In this document: positions 25,820 to 35,215 of the stretch, piece by piece
How the letters are laid out: every line of letters starts with the position of its first letter
Position numbering within the stretch: position 1 is the first letter of the stretch
Source of the DNA: Bradyrhizobium prioriisuperbiae
GTDB taxonomy: Bacteria; Pseudomonadota; Alphaproteobacteria; Rhizobiales; Xanthobacteraceae
Assembly (NCBI RefSeq): GCF_032397745.1
Contig: NZ_CP135921.1
Location: 372,001 to 436,000 of the forward strand
Length of the DNA stretch: 64,000 bases
Direction of reading: 5' to 3'
The notes under the pieces: generated by a model
What the model saw: only the letters and a program-made list of their open reading frames with translations
Told to the model about the DNA's origin: nothing
Databases searched by the model: none
Program-made: the position numbers and the translations under genes

Positions 25820-26332
25820 TTACCAAAGCGGTATCCGGTGCCAGAGCGTTTCCCTGGTCGCCATGTCGTGAAACTGCGCATGCCGATCGAGCATGCCCCG
25901 AAGATCCGGTCCGATGTTGTCGTCCGGCATCGGTGAAAACCCATGCTTGCGGAACCATGGCCCGTTCCAGGGCGGACGCTTGAACGTGGCCAGCGTAACC
26001 GCCGGACAGCCCGCCTCCCGCGCACTTGCGGTCGACGCCTGCAGCAGTTCGGCACCGATGCCGCGTCCGCCGACATCCGGCAAAACAGCAATGTTGGCGA
26101 GATACGCCAGACCATCGAACGGCTGGTTCAGTGTGAAGCCCACAGGCCGCCCGGCTTGCTCGGCGACGATAACCCAGCCGGTCGCGAACCGCTCGGCGGC
26201 CATCGGCGCGGCCTGCGCCGGCACGGAGAAACCTGGCAGCGTTCCATAGCGCGACCGCGCTGCGTGATCGATGGCCTGAAAGATCTCGATTTCGTCGGGC
26301 CTGCCAGAGCGCAGGATGATTCGCTCACTCAT
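25820..26332 (-). CDS. GNAT-family N-acetyltransferase
   Basis: The protein has 170 residues from the ATG at 26332; a frame extension to 26350 adds six residues. The acetyl-CoA-binding motif A is ANIAVLPDVGGRGIGAELLQAS (Q/RxxGxG/A as GGRGIG), and a later KRPPWNGPWFRKHGFSP fits motif B. The family acetylates amines on small molecules or proteins; no substrate can be named. It stands alone, and the 260 bases upstream hold no recognised gene. Confidence 0.82.
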   Translation of the reverse strand: MSERIILRSGRPDEIEIFQAIDHAARSRYGTLPGFSVPAQAAPMAAERFATGWVIVAEQAGRPVGFTLNQPFDGLAYLANIAVLPDVGGRGIGAELLQASTASAREAGCPAVTLATFKRPPWNGPWFRKHGFSPMPDDNIGPDLRGMLDRHAQFHDMATRETLWHRIPLW

Positions 26333-26421
26333 GTCAGCCCATTCAGCCAAACAATCTGGGCGATCCGACCGAATCTCTCGTCACCGAAAGCAAGCCCGCC
26401 TCGGAAAGATCTCGCCTCGCG

Positions 26422-26565
26422 CTACGACTTCTTCGTGAATGGGTTGGCCGTTGCGGCACCCTTGCCTTGCGATAGCTTGTAGGCGGATCCACCGCCCTTG
26501 GGCTGATTCTTGTCCGCCTTCGGCTTCTTGGCTTCTTTGTTGCTCTTCATTTGACCTTTAGCCAT
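26422..26565 (-). CDS. Small lysine-rich hypothetical protein
   Basis: A 47-residue protein from the ATG at 26565, which is preceded by GGAGGA. It is very rich in Lys, Asn, Gln and Gly with no hydrophobic segment (KSNKEAKKPKADKNQPKGGG). Small proteins of this composition are common and conserved in Bradyrhizobium relatives, but their function is unknown. An upstream in-frame extension exists but has no ribosome site. The strong ribosome site and the length argue for a real gene. Confidence 0.6.
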   Translation of the reverse strand: MAKGQMKSNKEAKKPKADKNQPKGGGSAYKLSQGKGAATANPFTKKS

Positions 26566-26714
26566 GACATCCTCCCGTAAGCGACTCTGTCCATGCGGCC
26601 GGTCGCGACAACCGTAGCTGCGCGCCACCCTGCGCGTTCTCGACGGCAATAGCGACTCATTTCATGGTCGGAGCGAAGTGCGGCCTCACCGCAAACGGGC
26701 AGCTCCCTTGCGCG

Positions 26715-28508
26715 TTACAGCGACTTGATGAAGCCCGCATCGATCAGCAGACGGTTGAAGCGCCGCGCTTCCGCGCCGTCCTTGCAGGCGTAGAACAGCC
26801 CCTTGCAGCGGAGCATGATCTTCTTCTGCTCCTCGAAGCTCGGGTCGAGCGGCAGGCCGGCGGCATCCTGGATCACCAGCGGCAGATAGGCGCCGTCGAT
26901 CGTCTCCATCGCGGTCGGGCTCACCGCCGGTTTGAAGTTGATGGCGTCGATCGCATAGTAGGTGGCGTAGTAGCGCGGATCATACGCCATCAGCTTCTTG
27001 CCGATATCGGTCTCGCTCAATTTCGGGTCGAGCAGTTGCGGCGAGAATTCCGGCTGATGGTCGCCGTACCGCACGATCAGGAACGGCTCGTTGGGGAACT
27101 GCTTCTTGAGGCCGGCGACGAACGCGCCGTAGTCCCTGACGCTCATGGTCTGGCGCCGCAGGTATTCGTCGACCGAAGGCGCATTGCCCGGTGCACGCCA
27201 ATCCGGCATCAGATCGGGGCGGAATTTGATCTCCCAGGGGAAATGGTTGGCGGCGAGATAGACGAACATGAAGACCGGTTGTGTTCCCTTCTCTCCCTTC
27301 TCCTGGGCCAGCAGGTTGACCGCCTTGTCATAGAAAAAACTGTCGGGCTCGACGCCCTTGGCGCCGAGCGCGCGGGCGTCATAGAAATTCTGCACACCGG
27401 TCGTGGTCTGGAAATTGCGCGCGCTCATGAAGGCGCCGAACGCCGGATAGAGCGAGATGGTGGAATAACCGCAGCGGCGCAACGCCAGCGGCAGCCCGCG
27501 CTCGACCCGGCCCGACGCGATCCGGGTCACGAAATAGGAAAACCGCCCGAACGAGCGCGACGACAATCCCGCCAGCACATTGTATTCGGTGAACCAGCTG
27601 GGGCCACCGTTGCTCTCGGCCAGGAACTTGCGCGCCTTGCCGTCGTAGGACACGAAATGGCTGCCGTAGCCCGCCGGCACCTTGACGCCCGATGCGGAGC
27701 GGATGTCGAAGCTGGATTCATCATGGACCATGATGATGTTCGGCCGCCGCCCCACCGGATTGCAGGCGTCCACCAGCGGCAGCTTCAGGCGTTCCGCCAC
27801 CACCGCGTCGGATTCCATGAAGCCGTAATTGGCAAAATCAAACACGGCGGTGACGCCGGAGCGCGCGAACTTCGAGACATAACCGTCATCGTAATAGCCG
27901 CGCCAGGCTTCGTCCGGCCAGGTCTTCGCGATCCCGACCAGCACCGCGAGGCATCCCAGCGCAAACGCCACTGCCGGCAGCCGGCGGAAACGAAACGGAT
28001 CGAGCCACCACAGCGCGTACATCAGCGGCACGGTGACCAGCGCGGCGCCGATCGCCGACCAGCGCAGGTCCGGGAAGATGGTGAACAGGAAAGCGATGGT
28101 GTCGCGATCGATCACCATCAGGTCGACGAAATTCGCGGTCATCTGCACGACGTCGTGCTTGAGCCGCGACAGCAGGATCAGGATCACCACCAGGGTCAGC
28201 GACAGCGCGCCGGAGAGCGCCGGACGGCGCAACGCCGCGATGAAGCTGAAGTTCAGGATGCCCCAGGCCAGCAGGAAGGCGAGCCGGGACATCATGTCGG
28301 TTTCGGTCTGCAGCATCACGGCAAATGCAGCGAGATGCGGCGAGGCCACCGCCAGGCGGCGCCAGATCCCGTAGGACGCAATGACCGCAACCGCCGCGGA
28401 GCCGCCGCCCGGAAGACCCCCGTTCGGAAGATTCGGATTGGGCAGACCTGGGTTCGGCGTCGGCGCCATGAAGGAACGCAAAACCACCCGGCGCAGGTGA
28501 GGCCTCAC
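26715..28508 (-). CDS. Membrane sulfatase-family protein (LtaS/phosphoethanolamine-transferase-like)
   Basis: Up to 597 residues; a start at 28469 would give 584. Residues about 14 to 32 are Pro/Asn/Gly-rich. About five hydrophobic segments follow to residue 210, then a periplasmic alkaline-phosphatase-superfamily domain (IIMVHDESSFDIR near residue 265, FMFVYLAANHFPWE, VRYGDHQPEF). The first motif lacks the usual Cys or Ser before Arg of formylglycine sulfatases but fits the LtaS/EptA group, where a Thr or Ser is the nucleophile. A role in envelope modification is likely, but the substrate is unknown. Confidence 0.78.
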   Translation of the reverse strand: MRPHLRRVVLRSFMAPTPNPGLPNPNLPNGGLPGGGSAAVAVIASYGIWRRLAVASPHLAAFAVMLQTETDMMSRLAFLLAWGILNFSFIAALRRPALSGALSLTLVVILILLSRLKHDVVQMTANFVDLMVIDRDTIAFLFTIFPDLRWSAIGAALVTVPLMYALWWLDPFRFRRLPAVAFALGCLAVLVGIAKTWPDEAWRGYYDDGYVSKFARSGVTAVFDFANYGFMESDAVVAERLKLPLVDACNPVGRRPNIIMVHDESSFDIRSASGVKVPAGYGSHFVSYDGKARKFLAESNGGPSWFTEYNVLAGLSSRSFGRFSYFVTRIASGRVERGLPLALRRCGYSTISLYPAFGAFMSARNFQTTTGVQNFYDARALGAKGVEPDSFFYDKAVNLLAQEKGEKGTQPVFMFVYLAANHFPWEIKFRPDLMPDWRAPGNAPSVDEYLRRQTMSVRDYGAFVAGLKKQFPNEPFLIVRYGDHQPEFSPQLLDPKLSETDIGKKLMAYDPRYYATYYAIDAINFKPAVSPTAMETIDGAYLPLVIQDAAGLPLDPSFEEQKKIMLRCKGLFYACKDGAEARRFNRLLIDAGFIKSL

Positions 28509-28628
28509 ACTGGCGGGAGCCAGAAGGCGAACGGCGGAGCCGGTGACTGCTGCCGTGTCATAAAATCGTAATTGAACTGTCGCACAGGTGCAACTTGGTC
28601 TTTGGCCGCAAGCGGTGACGCCAAGCGT

Positions 28629-30035
28629 TCAACGGCGGTTCAGGACGTAGCAGGCGACCGCGGCAGTCAGGGTCACCAGGGCCGCGCCCCAGAAAGCCAG
28701 CGCGAACCCGGCCGCCCCGCCCCCGGCCTGCAGCAGGAACCCCAGCAGCGCGATACCCAGGCTGAATCCGAGCTGGCGCAAGGTGACGCAAATCGCCGCC
28801 GCCATCGCCGCCCGGCCACCGGGCACGGCGCCGATGGCCGCCGCCGAGGTCTGCGACTGGATCAGCGCGGCTCCCGTGCCGCTGCACAGCAAAGCGACAA
28901 TGACCGGCCAATCGCCGAACCTCGTCGGCCCGGCCCAGACGGCTGCCGCCAGCACGCAATCGGCCACGCCGATGATCATCAGCCCCATCGGAAAGAAGAC
29001 ACCCGCCGGCAAACGCGCCGCCAGCACCGCCCCGAGGCGCGGCAGCAGCAGCATCGGCACGGTCAGCACGGTGAGAAGCCAACCGGCCTCCACCGGGTGC
29101 AAGCCCATGACGTCGCGTGCGAACTGCGGCACGTAGATCAGCAGCGACCAGTAGCCGACCGACGTCGCCACCGGCGTGATGCACATGGCGAGAAACTCCG
29201 GCGACCTCAACAAGCTGAGGTCGATCGCGGGGTACGCATGACGGCGTTCGACCCGCACAAAAGCGACAAGGCTGACAAGCGAGATTGCGAGCAGCCCGAC
29301 CACGGCCGGCGAGAGCCAGCCGAACGATCGACCGTCGAGCAGGACGAACGCAAGGCTGCCGATCGCGAGCGCGAGCAGCGCGCATCCCAACCCATCGATC
29401 GCTCGCTCGCCAGCGCCTGGATCGGCCGATTCCGCCACGCGTTTGAACGTCAGTGCCAGAACGACCGCGCACAACGGCACGTTCAACCAGAAAATCCAGC
29501 GCCAGCCGATTGTCGACGCGATCAGGGCGCCGAGCGGCGGCCCGGCCACCATCGCGGCACCGATCACGGTGCCGGCAATGCTGAAGGCGCGCGCCCGGTC
29601 CGGCCCGTGATAGGCCGCAGCCAGCAGCGCCAGCGACGCGGTGGTGAAGCAGGCGCCGCTGATCCCCTGCAATGCGCGACACAGCAGCAGGATCGCAAAT
29701 GACGGCGCCAGAGCGCACAATACGGAGGCCATGGCAAACAGGGCCGTGCCAAGCGCAAACAGCCGCCGGCGCCCGAAGCGATCGGCGAGTGTGCCGGAAG
29801 CCGGCAGCGAGAACACCAGCGCAAGGCTGTAGATGTCGATCACCCAGGCCGACGAGGCTTCGGCCGTGCCAAGATCCGCTCCGACATCGGCGAGCGTCGC
29901 CGCCAGCGCCGTGAGATCGAACTGAAACAGCGCGCCGCTAATGCAGACGGCCCACAGGGTGACCGTGGCATCGGTCATCCGTGACGCAGGTTTGATCGTC
30001 GGCGGCAGATCGGAACGTGTCGTATCCAAGGTCAT
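28629..30035 (-). CDS. MFS multidrug transporter (DHA2, 14-TMS type)
   Basis: A 468-residue transporter with about fourteen hydrophobic segments. The motif GTLADRFGRRRLF between segments 2 and 3 is the MFS signature, and the arrangement follows the EmrB/QacA drug exporters. The start at 30035 gives a hydrophilic N-terminus of about 22 residues. It is divergent from a LysR-family gene whose putative binding site lies in the shared intergenic region, 56 to 74 bases upstream of this start. A drug or metabolite export role under that regulator is inferred. Confidence 0.85.
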   Translation of the reverse strand: MTLDTTRSDLPPTIKPASRMTDATVTLWAVCISGALFQFDLTALAATLADVGADLGTAEASSAWVIDIYSLALVFSLPASGTLADRFGRRRLFALGTALFAMASVLCALAPSFAILLLCRALQGISGACFTTASLALLAAAYHGPDRARAFSIAGTVIGAAMVAGPPLGALIASTIGWRWIFWLNVPLCAVVLALTFKRVAESADPGAGERAIDGLGCALLALAIGSLAFVLLDGRSFGWLSPAVVGLLAISLVSLVAFVRVERRHAYPAIDLSLLRSPEFLAMCITPVATSVGYWSLLIYVPQFARDVMGLHPVEAGWLLTVLTVPMLLLPRLGAVLAARLPAGVFFPMGLMIIGVADCVLAAAVWAGPTRFGDWPVIVALLCSGTGAALIQSQTSAAAIGAVPGGRAAMAAAICVTLRQLGFSLGIALLGFLLQAGGGAAGFALAFWGAALVTLTAAVACYVLNRR

Positions 30036-30090
30036 GACCGCATCTTACGATATCGGACCGGCGCGAGAGGAATGATGCTTCTTCTAAGCT

Positions 30091-30109
30091 CCATGAATTG
30101 ATATCATGG
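30091..30109 (+). promoter_or_regulatory. LysR-type site (T-N11-A palindrome) before the LysR gene and divergent MFS gene
   Basis: CCATGA (30091-30096) and TCATGG (30104-30109) form a perfect inverted repeat containing AT-N11-AT, the consensus of LysR-type binding boxes. It ends seven bases before the LysR ATG at 30116 and lies about 56 bases upstream of the divergent MFS start. It would allow autorepression and control of the pump. Confidence 0.5.
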
Positions 30110-30115
30110 CTCGTC

Positions 30116-31036
30116 ATGCCCCGACGTTTGCCCCCCTTCCAGCCCCTGCTCGCCTTCGACGCCGTGGTCCGCCATCGCTCCTTTACCCGCGCAGCGGCGG
30201 AGCTCGGCGTCACGCAAAGCGCCATCAGCCATCAGGTGCGCCGTCTTGAACAGCATTTCGGGGTGACGCTGCTGGAGCGACAGAATCCCGGCCTTGATTT
30301 GACCGCGGAAGGCCGCGCGCTCTTGCCCGAACTCGCGGCATCGCTCGACGCGCTCGGTGCGCTCGACGCCCATGTCCGGCGCGCCGCCCGGCAGCGCACC
30401 TTGCGTATCAGTGCCAGCACCGCGCTGTGCAACTGGTGGCTGATCCGCCGGTTGCCGCGTTTTACGGCGCAACATCCATCGATCGCGCTCGAGTTCGTGC
30501 CGCGTGAAGCAGCCCCCACGACCGACAAACCGGTCGATCTGCGCATTTCATGGGTGCTCGCCAATGAGGCGCGCCGCACCACCACGCAGACGCCGCTGTT
30601 TCGCGAGCAGGTATTTCCGGTCTGCACGCCGGCGCTGCGTCCGGCCCTCTCGTCACCGGAGGCACTGCTATTGCTGCCGCTGATTCACAAGGATGCGGAC
30701 CAGACCAGCGAATGGAGCTGGGACACCTGGTTTCGCCGCCTCGGCCTCAAGCGCGCGGCAGCAACAGGTGGCGGTATCCGTCTCGGTGAAATCGGCCTGT
30801 GCCTGGCGGCTGCAGCGGAGGGCACAGGCGTTGCGCTCGGACGCTCGCTGCTGGTCAGCGACGCCATCGCCGACGGCCGGCTCGCGCGGCTGTTTCCGGA
30901 CGGGCCGGTGATGGAGTCGCGCAAGATCTATGTCGCCCGCTGGCCCGCGGAGTTATCCGCGGACAAGGATGCCCAGTCGTTCGTGCGATGGCTGGCCGAG
31001 GAAGCGGAACGAACCTGTGGTGCGGCTGTCGCCTGA
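30116..31036 (+). CDS. LysR-family transcriptional regulator (GcvA-like)
   Basis: The protein has 306 residues from the ATG at 30116. The winged helix-turn-helix spans LLAFDAVVRHRSFTRAAAELGVTQSAISHQVRRLEQHFGVTLLER, then a helix and the effector-binding domain from about residue 90. The VRRLEQHFGVTLLERQN and the RTLRISASTALCNWWLIRRL sequence are closest to GcvA-type regulators. The effector is unknown. It is divergent from the MFS transporter, with the T-N11-A site between them. Confidence 0.88.
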   Translation: MPRRLPPFQPLLAFDAVVRHRSFTRAAAELGVTQSAISHQVRRLEQHFGVTLLERQNPGLDLTAEGRALLPELAASLDALGALDAHVRRAARQRTLRISASTALCNWWLIRRLPRFTAQHPSIALEFVPREAAPTTDKPVDLRISWVLANEARRTTTQTPLFREQVFPVCTPALRPALSSPEALLLLPLIHKDADQTSEWSWDTWFRRLGLKRAAATGGGIRLGEIGLCLAAAAEGTGVALGRSLLVSDAIADGRLARLFPDGPVMESRKIYVARWPAELSADKDAQSFVRWLAEEAERTCGAAVA

Positions 31037-31064
31037 CATCAGTCGACACAGATGACCGTGCGTC

Positions 31065-32465
31065 TCAGCACTCGACCACATTCACAGCGAGACCGCCGAG
31101 CGAGGTCTCCTTGTATTTGGATTTCATGTCCTCGCCGGTCTGCATCATGGTGCGGATCACGGTATCCAGCGACACGTAGTGGTGGCCGTCGCCGCGCAGC
31201 GCCAAACGCGCGGCGTTGATGGCCTTCACCGCGCCCATCGCATTGCGCTCGATGCAGGGGATCTGCACCAGGCCGCCAACCGGATCGCAGGTCAGGCCGA
31301 GATTGTGCTCCATGCCGATCTCGGCGGCGTTCTCGACCTGGGCGACCGAACCGCCGAGCACGGCGGCCAGCGCGCCGGCCGCCATGGAACAGGCCACGCC
31401 GACTTCGCCCTGGCAACCGACCTCGGCGCCGGAGATCGACGCATTGGTCTTGTAGAGCACACCGATCGCGGCAGCCGTGAGCAGGAAATCGACCACGCCA
31501 TCGTCCGACGCGTCGGGCACGAACTTGCGATAGTAGTGCAGCACGGCGGGAATGATGCCGGCCGCGCCATTGGTCGGCGCCGTCACCACCCGCCCGCCGG
31601 CGGCATTCTCCTCGTTGACCGCCATGGCGAATGCGTTGACCCAGTCCATTGCCGCCAGCGGATCGATGGCCTCGACATTGTCGCCGCGCGCCAGCAGTTC
31701 GCGATACAGCGCCGGTGCCCGGCGGCGGACGTGCAGGCCTCCCGGCAAGCGCGCCTCGGCACCGGCATTGTCGATGCCGAAGCCGCGCTGCACGCACGCC
31801 TGCATCACCTGCCAGATCCGCAGCAGACCGGCGCGCACCTCAGCCTCCGGCCGCCAGACACACTCATTGGCCAGCATCAGGCCGGCGACCGATAGGCCGC
31901 TGGCCTTGGCCTGCGCCATCAGTTCGTCGCCATTGCGGAACGGATGCGGCCAGACCAGAGCGCCGGCTCCTCCAGCGACGCCAGCGGGATCAGTGCCGGC
32001 CTCGATGATAAAACCGCCGCCCACGGAAAAATAACTGCGCTCAGCCAGCGAACCGCCATCAGCCGCAAGCGCCACAAAGCGCATGGCGTTGGGATGTTCC
32101 GGCAGCGACCGGTCGCCGCAAAACGCGATATCGCGCACCCGCACAAATTCGACCGGGTGGCGCCCGAGCAACGGCAACTGCTCCGTGCGTCGCAGGGTTT
32201 CAATCCGTTCGCGCGCAGTTGTCGGATCGACGGTGTCAGGCGCTTCGCCACACAGCCCGAGGATCACGCCGAGATCGGTGGCATGGCCGCGGCCGGTCAG
32301 GCCGAGCGATCCGAACAGCTCGGTCTGCACCCGCACAGTGCGCGGCAGCAGCCCATCGCGATCGAGCAGGCGCACAAACGCCAGCGCTGCCCGCATCGGC
32401 CCCACGGTGTGCGAACTGGACGGGCCGATGCCGATCTTGAAGATATCGAAGGTTGACAGCATCAC
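31065..32465 (-). CDS. sdaA: L-serine ammonia-lyase (iron-sulfur L-serine dehydratase)
   Basis: A 466-residue enzyme converting L-serine to pyruvate and ammonia. The opening [19 protein letters not shown] is the signature of the beta-type domain, and the alpha domain carries the cluster cysteines (VACSMAAG, then [20 protein letters not shown]). Both domains are in one chain, as in the E. coli type. The start codons at 32465 and 32462 are both ATG. It is the last of three minus-strand genes (DUF3100-like transporter, M20 amidohydrolase, sdaA) spaced by 3 to 11 bases, with a divergent LysR upstream. The context suggests serine produced by the amidohydrolase is deaminated here. Confidence 0.95.
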   Translation of the reverse strand: MMLSTFDIFKIGIGPSSSHTVGPMRAALAFVRLLDRDGLLPRTVRVQTELFGSLGLTGRGHATDLGVILGLCGEAPDTVDPTTARERIETLRRTEQLPLLGRHPVEFVRVRDIAFCGDRSLPEHPNAMRFVALAADGGSLAERSYFSVGGGFIIEAGTDPAGVAGGAGALVWPHPFRNGDELMAQAKASGLSVAGLMLANECVWRPEAEVRAGLLRIWQVMQACVQRGFGIDNAGAEARLPGGLHVRRRAPALYRELLARGDNVEAIDPLAAMDWVNAFAMAVNEENAAGGRVVTAPTNGAAGIIPAVLHYYRKFVPDASDDGVVDFLLTAAAIGVLYKTNASISGAEVGCQGEVGVACSMAAGALAAVLGGSVAQVENAAEIGMEHNLGLTCDPVGGLVQIPCIERNAMGAVKAINAARLALRGDGHHYVSLDTVIRTMMQTGEDMKSKYKETSLGGLAVNVVEC

Positions 32466-32467
32466 CT

Positions 32468-33643
32468 TTAGGTAAGCTGCTGCTTCACCAGTGCAACCCA
32501 GTAGGCGGCGCCAATTGGCAGAATGGCGTCGTTGAAGTCGTAATAGGGATTGTGCAGCGGCGGATCGTTGTCGCCCTCACCCGCGCCGACCTGGATGTAG
32601 GCGCCGGGGCGCTTTTGCAGCATGAAGGAAAAATCTTCCGAGCCCATCACCGGCTTGATGTCGGTGTCCACCTCGGCCTCGCCCACCAGGCTCGCCGCCG
32701 CCGCGACCGCGGCCTCGGTCTCGGTTGCCGTGTTGATGACACCGGGATAACGCCGCATGTAGCTGAAATCGATGGTGGCGCCGTGGATCTGCGCCATGCC
32801 GGCGCAGATCTGCCGCATCGCCGCCTCGATACGGTCCTGGATCGCGCCGTCCAGCGTGCGCACCGTGCCGCGCAGCACCACGCTCTCCGGCACCACGTTC
32901 CAGGTGTCGCCGCCATGGATCTGCGTCACGCTGACGACGCCCGCATCCATCGCGCCGATGCGCCGGCTGACGATGCCCTGCAGCGCGTTGACGAGCTGGG
33001 CGGAGATCACGATGGAATCGATGCCGCTCTCGGGCGACGCCGCATGGCAGCCGCGGCCGGTGATGACGATCTCGAACACATCGAAGAACGCCATCATGAT
33101 GCCGGGCTTGATGGCGAACTTGCCGCGCGGGATCTGCGGGATGTTGTGCATGCCGTAAACCGCGTCAGCCGGGAATTTGTCGAACAGCCCCTCTTCCACC
33201 ATGCGCCGGCCGCCGCCCTCATTTTCTTCCGCGGGCTGAAACACGAACTGCACGGTGCCGCGGAACAGCTTGTGGCGCACCAGATGCGCCGCCGCGCCAA
33301 GCAGCATGGCGGTGTGGCCGTCATGGCCGCAGGCGTGCATCTTGCCGGGAGTCTGCGACTTGTAAGCGGGATTGCCGAGCTCCTGGATATGAAGCGCGTC
33401 GATGTCGGCGCGCAGCGCGATGCTCGGCCCGGGGCCGTTCGCCAGCGTCGCGACCACGCCGGTGCCGGCAAGGCCGCGATGCACCGGCAAATCCATCGCA
33501 CCCAGCGCGTCGGCGATCACCTGCGCGGTGCGGTGTTCCTCGAAGGCGGTCTCGGGATGAGCGTGGATATCGTGGCGCCAGGCCACCATGCGGCTGCGGA
33601 TATCGTCGGCGATCTCGATCGGGAGGGACATGGAGCGATCCAT
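32468..33643 (-). CDS. M20-family amidohydrolase (hippurate hydrolase/aminoacylase-like)
   Basis: The protein has 391 residues from the ATG at 33643; an alternative ATG is at 33631. The family hydrolyses N-acyl or N-carbamoyl amino acids using two metals. Metal ligands are visible in [18 protein letters not shown] and [16 protein letters not shown], in the M20D pattern (the same as hippurate and indole-acetyl amino acid hydrolases). A dimerisation domain with [10 protein letters not shown] lies in the middle. Three bases separate its stop from the sdaA start. The substrate is unknown; the operon suggests an N-substituted serine. Confidence 0.88.
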   Translation of the reverse strand: MDRSMSLPIEIADDIRSRMVAWRHDIHAHPETAFEEHRTAQVIADALGAMDLPVHRGLAGTGVVATLANGPGPSIALRADIDALHIQELGNPAYKSQTPGKMHACGHDGHTAMLLGAAAHLVRHKLFRGTVQFVFQPAEENEGGGRRMVEEGLFDKFPADAVYGMHNIPQIPRGKFAIKPGIMMAFFDVFEIVITGRGCHAASPESGIDSIVISAQLVNALQGIVSRRIGAMDAGVVSVTQIHGGDTWNVVPESVVLRGTVRTLDGAIQDRIEAAMRQICAGMAQIHGATIDFSYMRRYPGVINTATETEAAVAAAASLVGEAEVDTDIKPVMGSEDFSFMLQKRPGAYIQVGAGEGDNDPPLHNPYYDFNDAILPIGAAYWVALVKQQLT

Positions 33644-33653
33644 TGGTTGAGAC

Positions 33654-35000
33654 TCAGTGGAACAATTCGGCGACCAGGGTGGCGCCAAGGAAAGTGCCGG
33701 CGGCCGCCGTGAGCGAAACGACCACAATACGCCATCCGAGCTGTCGGAAGATCGGCAGGTCCTTGGCGACCGAGAAGCCGGCCAGCGCCAGCACCGGTGT
33801 GGTGAAAGTGAGGAAATTCAGCTTGGCGGTGGCGGCGATCATCGCGTCGGAGAACGGCAGCAGGCCGGGAATTCCGAGCACGGTGGCAGTCACCGAAAGA
33901 ACCAGCACCATCGGCAGCCTCTGTACCAGCCGCTTGACGAGGTCGACCAGCAGCGCGATCGCGATCACGATGAGCATGCCGATCAGCGACTGCAGCACCG
34001 GCACCTTGTAGGTCAGCCAATTGCCGATCATGACCCCACCGGTCATCACTGCCCACGCGATCAGCTTATCGGCCAGGGATAGTTCCTTCGCCTTCATGCC
34101 GCCGATGCCGGCCAGCACGGCGGCGTCCGAGATCTGTTGCTTGACCTCGCGCTTCGAGAAGCGGCCGAGCACGGGCTCGAGCCGATCATAAAGCCACGAG
34201 CACACCGGCAGCGACAGGAACAGGGTGAAATAGAATCCCGCAACCTGGGTGATCAGGTTCGAGGCCGCGGCAATGGCGGTGAGATGCGGCACCGCCGCCG
34301 CCGGCTGCTGCGCATTGATGGCGCCGATGCCGGCCGCCATCATGCTGGCGGAGCCGACACCCGCACCCATGGCGAGCGAGCGCGGATCGAAGATGTTCAG
34401 GCTGGTGATGAAGCCGGCCAAGAGCGCGATGAACAGCGCACCGAGCACGGTGCCGGTGATGTATTCCGCCAGCACGCCGCGGCCTTCCGCCGAGGCCATG
34501 CCGTATTTCTCGCCGATGATGACGAGGTTGCCCTCGCGACCGATCGAGAATGTCGCGCCCACCGCCTCGCGCTTGACCCCGAGCAGCAGCGCCAGCGGCA
34601 GACCGAGCACCAGCGTGCCGAAGGTGTGGCCGAACTCCTGGAATAGCAGCGCCCAGCCGGCCTCCCGCACCTGAGGCAATGCCGCGCCGACCGTCAACCC
34701 GAGCTTCACCACGAACAGCAGCAGGCCCACATTGAGCAACTCCCCGGCAAAGCTCTGCACGCCGGCCGTGACCTGCACCAGGCGCGGCAACAGCCGCTCC
34801 GCAAGCCCCCAGGCGGCCGCGATCAGCAGCGCCCAGACCATCGGCTGCAGCACCACCTTGCCCGGCCCGATCTGAAACTGGGCGATCCCGATGCTCTCGG
34901 CGACGGCGACGATCACCATCACCACGATGAACAGCTTGAACTTGTCCGCGCCGGAAAAGGTCATCGCGGGTGGATCGGCTGTAACGGACGTCGACGTCAT
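33654..35000 (-). CDS. Multi-pass membrane protein, probable transporter (DUF3100-like)
   Basis: A 448-residue protein with about eleven hydrophobic segments. The conserved loop FSIGREGNLVIIGEKYGM and MGAGVGSASMMAAGIGAI resemble the DUF3100 family, whose members are undescribed membrane proteins often found next to M20-type hydrolases. It is the first gene of the minus-strand operon with the amidohydrolase and sdaA, so import of the amidohydrolase substrate is the simplest role. No signal peptide. The family name is from memory of the conserved blocks, so moderate confidence; transport itself is inferred. Confidence 0.6.
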   Translation of the reverse strand: MTSTSVTADPPAMTFSGADKFKLFIVVMVIVAVAESIGIAQFQIGPGKVVLQPMVWALLIAAAWGLAERLLPRLVQVTAGVQSFAGELLNVGLLLFVVKLGLTVGAALPQVREAGWALLFQEFGHTFGTLVLGLPLALLLGVKREAVGATFSIGREGNLVIIGEKYGMASAEGRGVLAEYITGTVLGALFIALLAGFITSLNIFDPRSLAMGAGVGSASMMAAGIGAINAQQPAAAVPHLTAIAAASNLITQVAGFYFTLFLSLPVCSWLYDRLEPVLGRFSKREVKQQISDAAVLAGIGGMKAKELSLADKLIAWAVMTGGVMIGNWLTYKVPVLQSLIGMLIVIAIALLVDLVKRLVQRLPMVLVLSVTATVLGIPGLLPFSDAMIAATAKLNFLTFTTPVLALAGFSVAKDLPIFRQLGWRIVVVSLTAAAGTFLGATLVAELFH

Positions 35001-35112
35001 GATGCAGGCGCTCCAGGTGTGATGCGGCGCTCAAACGGCGAGCATAGCCAACTCTGGGAGCCGATTTTCAAGAAAAACAGCCTTGCATCAATAGCACCAG
35101 GAGAGGATATGT

Positions 35113-35129
35113 GTTGCATTTCATGCAAC
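35113..35129 (+). promoter_or_regulatory. LysR-type site (T-N11-A palindrome) between the DUF3100-like operon and LysR
   Basis: GTTGCA (35113-35118) and TGCAAC (35124-35129) are a perfect inverted repeat that includes T-N11-A. It lies 87 bases before the LysR ATG at 35216 and 113 bases before the divergent operon start at 35000. A site in this position fits activation of the DUF3100/M20/sdaA operon with self-regulation of LysR. Confidence 0.5.
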
Positions 35130-35215
35130 AGTCACAATCGGACCGGGCGGCGCAGCCCGGCAGGGTCATCCTTGGAACAGGAAACCTGCTTGGAACAAGA
35201 ATCTGGGAGGGTGTC

